A program made the position numbers and the translations under genes. The notes below the pieces were generated by a model. It was not told the DNA's origin and searched no databases. It saw only the letters and a program-made list of their open reading frames with translations. This document shows, piece by piece, positions 5,488-10,163 of a stretch of DNA of 10,163 nucleotides (within the stretch, counting starts at the first letter, position 1; each line of letters starts with the position of its first letter). The stretch spans positions 1 to 10,163 of the forward strand of contig CAYUIK010000097.1 of assembly GCA_964444805.1 (NCBI GenBank), written 5' to 3'. Origin of the DNA: RECG01 sp964444805 (GTDB lineage: Bacteria; Bacillota_I; Bacilli_A; Acholeplasmatales; Acholeplasmataceae).

Positions 5488-7353
5488 ATGGTCTATGACA
5501 GTATCGTCGTTGGCGGAGGGCACGCAGGCATCGAAGCAGCGTTGGCGCTCGCACGACTTAATAAGGAAACAATTCTCATTACCGGCAACCTCGAGAAGGT
5601 TGCTTCTTTGCCTTGTAATCCATCGATCGGCGGACCCGCCAAAGGTATTGTCGTTCGTGAGATTGACGCACTTGGGGGACAAATGGCCAAAAGCGCTGAT
5701 CTCGGCCAAATACAGATTAAGATGCTCAATTCCTCGAAAGGACCGGCCGTCCGTGCCCTTCGCGCACAAATCGACAAACTGAAATATCCCCGCATCATGC
5801 TTGAAGTCATGCGAAACACACCGAAACTCGCGCTGAAAGAAGGTCTCGTGGAAGGTCTTCTGATCGAAGATGGACGTGTCCTTGGTGTCCGACTCGCTCA
5901 TGGTGAAGAGGTTCACAGTCGAACCGTCGTTCTAACGACCGGGACTTACCTCAATAGCAAGGTTTTGATTGGAAAAGAAATTATCCCGAGCGGCCCGATC
6001 GATGAACCGACGACCTTTGGGATCAGTCGTCAACTCCGTGAACTCGGATTCGACGTCTATCGGTTGAAAACCGGCACACCCGCTCGCATCGCCCGCTCGA
6101 GTATCGATGCTACAAAAATGAAGCCTCAACCAGGTGACGGCGCCCAATACACGTTCAGTATAGACGGACCGTATGCCGAGAATAATCCCCAAGAATTGTG
6201 CTATCTGACGCATACAACACTCAAGACCCACCGTATCATTTACGACCATCTCGAAGAGTCCGCCATGTACAGCGGAGCCGTTGAAGGCGTCGGACCGCGT
6301 TACTGTCCTTCGATTGAAGATAAACTCGTTCGATTCCGAGACAAGAGCCAACACCAAATTTTCATCGAACCGGAAAGTCTCGAACTCGATGAACTCTACG
6401 TTCAAGGATTGTCAACGAGCCTTCCGAAATCCGTACAGGAAGAGATGATCCGAACCATACCCGGTTTGGAAAACGTCGAGATCAGGCGATATGCTTACGC
6501 GATCGAGTATGACGCGATGAATCCAATCCAGCTCAAACCGACACTTGAGACCAAGCGCATCAAAAACCTTTACTGTGCTGGGCAGATCAATGGTACAAGC
6601 GGCTATGAAGAAGCTGCCGGCCAAGGGTTGATGGCGGGAATTAACGCGAGCCTCAGTCTCGACGGAAAAGCTCCCTTCATTCTCAAACGGCATGAAGCCT
6701 ATATCGGTGTTCTAATCGACGATCTCGTCACCAAAGGGACGCTCGAACCCTATCGACTATTCACTTCGCGTGCCGAACACCGCTTGTTGCTGCGTCATGA
6801 CAATGCTGATATGCGGCTGCGTGCATACGGTTACGATCTCGGCCTTGTCGATGAAGAGACGTATCAAGCGTTTTGCGAGAAAAAACGGAGTATCCATGCT
6901 TTAGAAGAAGAAATCAAGACATTCCGAATCGTTCCGGAGGGAAAAAGTCTCGACTATCTCAAAAGCCGCGGATCATCACCGATCTATGCTGGCGTCACGC
7001 TTGCTGAACTGTTAAAAAGGCCAGAAATCAATCGTGTCGACATCGAACACTTCCTGAGTAGAAAAATCGCTACGAATATTCTCGAACAGGTCGAAATCGC
7101 CCTCAAGTACCAAGGATATATTGAAAAAGCGCAACGTGAAGCTGAAAAAGTGGCACGCCTCGAAGATAAAATGATTCCCGAATCATTGGATTATGCTTCA
7201 ATCATCAACATATCGACAGAAGCGAAAGAAAAATTGATCAGGGTAAAACCACGAACCGTCGGTCAAGCGACCCGTATTTCCGGAGTTAATCCAGCCGACA
7301 TATCCGTCTTAATCATCTATCTCGAATCGAGGTATTCAGACCGTGTGGCTTAA
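5488..7353 (+). CDS. mnmG: tRNA uridine-5-carboxymethylaminomethyl modification enzyme MnmG (GidA)
   Basis: This 621-residue flavoprotein, with MnmE, adds (carboxymethyl)aminomethyl groups at C5 of wobble uridine 34, using FAD, NADH and methylene-THF. The N-terminal FAD-binding loop is VVGGGHAGIEAA (7-18), followed by PCNPSIGGPAKG (42-53). RLKTGTPARI lies mid-protein. RYCPSIEDK carries the catalytic cysteine C273, followed by QHQIFIEPES. GYEEAAGQGLMAGINASL is the second FAD contact, and FTSRAEHRLLLRHDNAD and the C-terminal GVNPADISVLIIYLE complete the family pattern. The IPSGP segment near residue 170 resembles the Bacillota form. The start has only a weak ribosome site 14 bp after tkt. It overlaps rsmG by 11 bp. 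Its partner mnmE is not in the window. Confidence 0.97.
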   Translation: MVYDSIVVGGGHAGIEAALALARLNKETILITGNLEKVASLPCNPSIGGPAKGIVVREIDALGGQMAKSADLGQIQIKMLNSSKGPAVRALRAQIDKLKYPRIMLEVMRNTPKLALKEGLVEGLLIEDGRVLGVRLAHGEEVHSRTVVLTTGTYLNSKVLIGKEIIPSGPIDEPTTFGISRQLRELGFDVYRLKTGTPARIARSSIDATKMKPQPGDGAQYTFSIDGPYAENNPQELCYLTHTTLKTHRIIYDHLEESAMYSGAVEGVGPRYCPSIEDKLVRFRDKSQHQIFIEPESLELDELYVQGLSTSLPKSVQEEMIRTIPGLENVEIRRYAYAIEYDAMNPIQLKPTLETKRIKNLYCAGQINGTSGYEEAAGQGLMAGINASLSLDGKAPFILKRHEAYIGVLIDDLVTKGTLEPYRLFTSRAEHRLLLRHDNADMRLRAYGYDLGLVDEETYQAFCEKKRSIHALEEEIKTFRIVPEGKSLDYLKSRGSSPIYAGVTLAELLKRPEINRVDIEHFLSRKIATNILEQVEIALKYQGYIEKAQREAEKVARLEDKMIPESLDYASIINISTEAKEKLIRVKPRTVGQATRISGVNPADISVLIIYLESRYSDRVA

Positions 7354-8062
7354 GGATATTTTAAAAGAAAACCTGGGCCTTCTCATCGATGAAAAGCAAG
7401 ACGCGCAATTTAGAGCCTATTATGACTTCCTAATCGAATACAATAAGAAAACGAACTTGACGCGAATCACAGATGAAAGGGAAGCTGTATTCAAACATTT
7501 TTACGATTCACTCCTGTTGACGCGTTCACTCGATTTTCTAGATATCCTCAGTATGTGTGACATGGGTTCCGGTGCCGGCTTTCCCGGTATTCCCATAAAA
7601 ATTGCTTTTCCTCACATAAATCTGACCTTAATCGATTCACTCGGTAAGCGTGTACGGTTCCTCGATTTGCTCGTCGATCATCTTGGCTTGACGAGTGTCG
7701 AAGTCCTTTCAGGTCGAATCGAAGACGTGGCGAAAAAGCGACAAAGAGCTTTCGATCTCGTGACTGCACGCGCTCTCGGACATACCCGCATCGTTTCGGA
7801 AATGGGACTGCCGATGGTCAAGACCAAAGGGCATCTCATCATCATGAAGGGAAATTCCTACCAAGAAGAACTCGATGAGTCACGGTACACCATCACGCGA
7901 TTAGGTGGAAAAATCAAGGACATCCAGCAAGAGGAATTGCCGGAAGCATATGGAACGCGCGTTCAAATCCTCATAACGAAAGAACGGCATGTTCCCGGAT
8001 ATCCGCGCAGTTACGCACACATGAAAAAGAAATGTCTGACGTCGGGAGGCGACCATGGGTAA
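7343..8062 (+). CDS. rsmG: 16S rRNA (guanine-N7) methyltransferase RsmG (GidB)
   Basis: This 239-residue enzyme methylates N7 of G527 (E. coli numbering) in the 530 loop of 16S rRNA with S-adenosylmethionine; its loss is known to give low-level streptomycin resistance in other bacteria. The N-terminal region has NKKTNLTRITDEREAVFKHF, a GidB hallmark. The SAM-binding motif DMGSGAGFPG is at residues 73-82, then LIDSLGKRVRFL and the VTARAL segment. It starts at GTG 7343 with GAGGT at 7329-7333, 9 bp upstream, and overlaps mnmG by 11 bp and parA by 8 bp. The last 25 or so residues are basic and less conserved. The mnmG-rsmG-parA-parB order is a classic bacterial arrangement, often near the replication origin. 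Confidence 0.97.
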   Translation: MWLKDILKENLGLLIDEKQDAQFRAYYDFLIEYNKKTNLTRITDEREAVFKHFYDSLLLTRSLDFLDILSMCDMGSGAGFPGIPIKIAFPHINLTLIDSLGKRVRFLDLLVDHLGLTSVEVLSGRIEDVAKKRQRAFDLVTARALGHTRIVSEMGLPMVKTKGHLIIMKGNSYQEELDESRYTITRLGGKIKDIQQEELPEAYGTRVQILITKERHVPGYPRSYAHMKKKCLTSGGDHG

Positions 8063-8828
8063 AACGATTGCAGTATCCAATCAAAAAGGTGGTGTCGGCA
8101 AGACAACCACAAGCGTAAACCTGTCGGCAGCTCTTGCCCAGCATGGCAAAAAGGTTCTATTAATCGATTTCGACCCTCAGGCGAGCACGACGACGAGCCT
8201 CGGAATCAACCGGAACATGCACTATGCGAACATTAACGACGTCCTTCTAGGTGCTCGGACGGTCCAGGAGGCGACGATCCATCTCGCGGAATTGAATCTT
8301 TTCGTCATCCCCGCGATGATCGAACTCGCGCAGCTCGAAATCAAACTCGACTACGAGGATCGCGAATATATCTTAAGACAACGCATCGATGAGGTCAAAG
8401 AGACATACGACTACATCATTATCGATTGTCCTCCCTCTCTTGGATTGCTTACAGTGAGTGCGCTGTTCGCGTCGGACTCCGTTCTAATTCCAGTACAATG
8501 CCAGTTTCTCGCCATTGATGGTCTAACTCAACTTCTCAATACGATTCGCATCGTTCAAAAACAGCTCAAGGTCAATAATCGTAAACTAACGATTGAAGGC
8601 GTTCTTCTCACGATGCTCGATCGCCGTACGAAAGCCGGATGGGAAATCGTTCATGAAATCAAGGACTATTTCAAAGATGGCGTCTTCGAAACCATCATTA
8701 CGAGCAACGTAGCCGCTCAGGTTGCCCCGACATATGGCCTTCCGGTCATCCAGTTCGCACCAAGGTCACCTTCAGCACGTCTCTACAAAGCATTGGCGAA
8801 GGAGGTTTTGCGTAACAATGAAAGATAA
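8055..8828 (+). CDS. parA: Chromosome partitioning ATPase ParA (Soj)
   Basis: This 257-residue MinD/ParA-type ATPase binds nucleoid DNA as an ATP dimer and is cycled by ParB at parS to segregate origins; Soj also affects DnaA activity. The deviant Walker A KGGVGKTTT spans 11-19 with signature K11 and K16. The Walker A' region LLIDFDPQAST (35-45) has D38 and D40, and Walker B is IIIDCPPSLG (121-130). Of the two arginines known to bind DNA in B. subtilis Soj (R189, R218), R191 matches the first (LDRRTKAG), but the second motif, normally RNVRLSEAPS, reads SNVAAQVAPT at 217-226, leaving A220 in place of the arginine. GGGAGG at 8043-8048 is the ribosome site. The gene overlaps rsmG by 8 bp and parB by 11 bp. 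Confidence 0.96.
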   Translation: MGKTIAVSNQKGGVGKTTTSVNLSAALAQHGKKVLLIDFDPQASTTTSLGINRNMHYANINDVLLGARTVQEATIHLAELNLFVIPAMIELAQLEIKLDYEDREYILRQRIDEVKETYDYIIIDCPPSLGLLTVSALFASDSVLIPVQCQFLAIDGLTQLLNTIRIVQKQLKVNNRKLTIEGVLLTMLDRRTKAGWEIVHEIKDYFKDGVFETIITSNVAAQVAPTYGLPVIQFAPRSPSARLYKALAKEVLRNNER

Positions 8829-9639
8829 AGGAAGAACGCTCTATGATCTTCTACAGGAACATCATGTCGATGATGTCCTAGACGGCGAACTGATCGATGA
8901 AATCGGCCTCGAAGATATCCGACCCAATCCTTATCAACCGCGTCGCGTATTTGACAAAGAGAAGATCAATGAGCTCGCGCAGTCCATTAATGAACACGGC
9001 ATTTTTCAACCGCTCATTCTCAAAAAAATCAAGGATCACTACGTCATCGTTTCCGGTGAGCGTCGCTTTCGTGCCGCGCAGTCGCTTGATCTCAAGTCGG
9101 TTCCGGCCATCATCCGACAATATGAAGAAGCAAAAGTTGCCGAAATCGCTTTGGCTGAAAACCTGCAACGGGAGAATCTAACGGCCATCGAAGAGGCCGA
9201 AGCTTACCAAGTCGTCATCGATAAGCTCAATATCACGCATAGTCAGCTCGCCAATCGTGTCGGCAAAAGCCGTTCACACGTCACCAATATGCTCGGCCTT
9301 CTAAAACTCCCGGAGCGCGTTAAGGACATGCTCCTTTATGGCAGTATCAGTATGGGTCATGCGCGTGTTTTGAGTAAACTCGATGATGAAAGTCGAATCA
9401 TCGAACTGGCGAACAAAATTATTGTCAAACAATTGAACGTCAGACAACTCGAAGAACTCGCTACGAGCGATCGGAGAAAACGGAAAACGAACACGATCAA
9501 GGAGCGCAGATTTCACGAGCAAGAGAAACAGTTGACCGATTGCTTGGGCTATCGGACACGAATTGAAGAGGAACGCATCGTCATTCGCTTCAACAAAGAG
9601 GAACGAAACAAAATCATTGAAAAGTTGATGAAGACATGA
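8818..9639 (+). CDS. parB: Chromosome partitioning protein ParB (Spo0J), CTP-dependent clamp
   Basis: This 273-residue protein would load at parS sites as a CTP-gated sliding clamp and stimulate ParA. Domain order is typical: IRPNPYQPRR (34-43), the CTP-binding GERRFRA (80-86), the second nucleotide box ENLQRENLTAIEEA (114-127), then a helix-turn-helix (about 140-160, THSQLANRVGKSRSHVTNML) for parS, and a C-terminal dimer domain. The first 30 residues lack the usual GLGKGLDALF-like ParA-activating motif and read KDKGRTLYDLLQE followed by an acidic stretch. The ATG at 8818 has AAGGAGG at 8799-8805, somewhat far at 12 bp; the open frame further upstream is a shadow of parA. It overlaps parA by 11 bp and DUF951 by 4 bp. 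The HTH and CTP boxes favour ParB over a plasmid-type or Noc protein. Confidence 0.95.
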   Translation: MKDKGRTLYDLLQEHHVDDVLDGELIDEIGLEDIRPNPYQPRRVFDKEKINELAQSINEHGIFQPLILKKIKDHYVIVSGERRFRAAQSLDLKSVPAIIRQYEEAKVAEIALAENLQRENLTAIEEAEAYQVVIDKLNITHSQLANRVGKSRSHVTNMLGLLKLPERVKDMLLYGSISMGHARVLSKLDDESRIIELANKIIVKQLNVRQLEELATSDRRKRKTNTIKERRFHEQEKQLTDCLGYRTRIEEERIVIRFNKEERNKIIEKLMKT

Positions 9640-9812
9640 AATACAACGTCGGAGACACGATCGTAACGAAAAAGAAACACGTGTGCGGTTCGAACGAATG
9701 GACCGTTTTGCGCACCGGAATCGAAATCAAGATTAGATGCACTGGTTGCGGGCGGGAAGTCATGCTGTTCAAAGCTAAACTCGACAAGCGTATCGTCAAA
9801 GTTAAAGACTGA
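9636..9812 (+). CDS. DUF951 family small protein (YyzM-like)
   Basis: A 58-residue protein starting MKYNVGDTIVTKKKHVCGSN starts inside the parB stop codon (ATGA, 4-bp overlap), so it is probably translated by coupling. It has H15 and C17 (KKHVCGSNEW) and later C35 and C38 (RCTGCGREV), a likely zinc-ribbon arrangement, and ends in a basic LDKRIVKVKD segment. These are the marks of the DUF951 family, found widely in Bacillota and usually near parB, ychF or rpsF. The function is not known; size, charge and zinc site hint at nucleic-acid or ribosome binding, but this is inference. It appears to be the last gene of the operon; no clear intrinsic terminator follows. Confidence 0.9.
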   Translation: MKYNVGDTIVTKKKHVCGSNEWTVLRTGIEIKIRCTGCGREVMLFKAKLDKRIVKVKD

Positions 9813-9870
9813 TTTATTGATACAAGCAACGAGTAAAAGCTACAAAATACTATTTTACATAAGAAAAGAG

Positions 9871-9899
9871 TTGCAATTTCGTTTTTGATAGGATAGAAT
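9871..9899 (+). promoter_or_regulatory. Promoter for tRNA-Tyr
   Basis: TTGCAA (9871-9876), 17 bp, TAGAAT (9894-9899), with a predicted start near 9906, only about 12 nt before the mature tRNA. The AT-rich stretch upstream (9813-9870) could act as an UP element; it contains no gene. Confidence 0.75.
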
Positions 9900-9917
9900 A
9901 TATAAGCAAGCAAATTT

Positions 9918-10002
9918 GGAGGGGTAGCGAAGTGGCTAAACGCGGCAGACTGTAAATCTGTTCCCTAAGGGTTCGGCAGTTCGAATCTGCCCCCCTCCAC
10001 CA
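9918..10002 (+). tRNA. tRNA-Tyr (anticodon GUA), CCA encoded
   Basis: GGAGGGG (9918-9924) pairs fully with CCCCTCC (9992-9998), followed by discriminator A9999 and a genome-encoded CCA. The D arm has GCG and CGC ends, the anticodon stem GCAGA/TCTGT holds the loop CTGTAAA with GTA at 9952-9954, and the T arm is GGCAG-TTCGAAT-CTGCC (9975-9991). A long variable arm (CCC/GGG near 9963-9971) makes it class II, as expected for bacterial tRNA-Tyr. It stands between the parAB operon and the rRNA promoter. Confidence 0.98.
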
Positions 10003-10053
10003 CGTCATTATATGCCTTGTGAGGAAAGCTTTGAAAAAGTCTTTCCAAAGATG

Positions 10054-10082
10054 TTGACAAGGTTATTTTATAATGATAGAAT
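10054..10082 (+). promoter_or_regulatory. Ribosomal RNA operon promoter
   Basis: A perfect TTGACA (10054-10059) with a 17-bp spacer to TAGAAT (10077-10082), giving a start near 10089. The same -10 and spacer occur at the tRNA-Tyr promoter. It lies about 50 bp after tRNA-Tyr and directly before a boxA-like leader. Confidence 0.8.
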
Positions 10083-10088
10083 TATTAA

Positions 10089-10163
10089 GCACGCCAAAGA
10101 GGAGTGCAAGGGTCTTTGAAAACTGAATGATGATGAGCGTATTAAAAAAGCAAGACAAAAAAC
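10089..10163 (+). promoter_or_regulatory. 16S rRNA leader with hairpin and boxA-like antitermination sequence
   Basis: The leader begins with a small hairpin (GCAC 10089-10092 with GTGC 10104-10107, plus CC/GG inside a G-A mismatch). It continues with GGTCTTTGAAAACTGAA (10111-10127), which closely resembles the TTTGAAAACTGAA sequence common upstream of 16S and 23S rRNA in Bacillota and contains a boxA-like NusB/S10 site. The 16S gene itself is not in the window and should begin shortly after 10163. Confidence 0.75.

Noticed and set aside
9678..9683. CACGTG core inside the DUF951 gene as a parS site
   Set aside because: The parS core is present but the flanks (AGAAA and TGCGG) do not match TGTTT and AAACA. 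The CACGTG at 430-435 fails for the same reason. No credible parS was found by eye.
9813..9870. GTAAAA/TTTTAC inverted repeat after DUF951 as a terminator
   Set aside because: The stem is six A/T-rich pairs with a long loop and no following T run, so it is too weak to call.
10054..10074. TTGACA with the perfect TATAAT at 10069-10074 as the rRNA promoter
   Set aside because: The spacer would be only 9 bp. TAGAAT at 10077-10082 gives the correct 17 bp.
1..10163. Antisense and out-of-frame open stretches, such as 5368-5916 and 1856-2299 on the minus strand
   Set aside because: They lie wholly inside strong conserved genes, lack ribosome sites and family features, and arise from the codon use of the sense strand.
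9813..10163. Replication origin next to parAB
   Set aside because: No cluster of DnaA boxes (TTATCCACA-like) and no dnaA gene are visible; proximity to the origin is only suggested by gene order.

Overview
This window reads as a chromosomal housekeeping region of a Bacillota bacterium close to a ribosomal RNA operon. The best evidence for Bacillota is synteny: rpmE-tdk, tadA followed directly by the small SRP RNA, and mnmG-rsmG-parA-parB are gene pairs or strings typical of that phylum. The DUF951 protein, the Shine-Dalgarno sites and the -35/-10 promoters fit too. TGA closes several genes (the NusG_II protein, the Gx protein, tadA, the unknown membrane protein, parB and DUF951) and TGG encodes Trp, so the standard bacterial code is in use and not the Mycoplasma code. 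Base composition is about half G+C by eye (not computed). A lineage near the Mollicutes or Erysipelotrichia is possible but is only a guess.

All genes lie on the + strand. Region 1 (1-1308) is the end of an operon: the C-terminus of an ApbE flavin transferase, a membrane-anchored NusG_II protein and a Gx-family membrane protein. This set fits extracytosolic flavin or quinone redox metabolism. Region 2 (1309-2830) starts with a strong extended -10 promoter and carries rpmE (zinc-type bL31), a hairpin terminator, tdk, tadA (overlapping tdk by 26 bp) and the SRP RNA gene ffs.

Region 3 (2840-9812) starts at a second extended -10 promoter and appears to be one long operon: an unrecognised two-helix membrane protein, transketolase, mnmG, rsmG, parA, parB and a 58-residue DUF951 protein. 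Spacing is very tight (overlaps of 20, 11, 8, 11 and 4 bp, and one 14-bp gap). It joins tRNA modification, 16S rRNA methylation, carbon metabolism and chromosome segregation in one transcript.

Region 4 (9813-10163) holds a tRNA-Tyr(GUA) gene with its own promoter, then a second promoter and a boxA-like leader of the kind found just before 16S rRNA. The 16S gene should start just past the right edge.

No mobile element, CRISPR array, phage gene or defence system is visible, and no novel system stands out. The points most worth a second look are small deviations in conserved proteins and RNAs: a thymidine kinase that has lost three of four zinc cysteines, a ParA lacking a key DNA-binding arginine paired with a ParB whose N-terminus is atypical, an SRP RNA with a non-GNRA tip, and the unidentified membrane protein heading the parAB operon.
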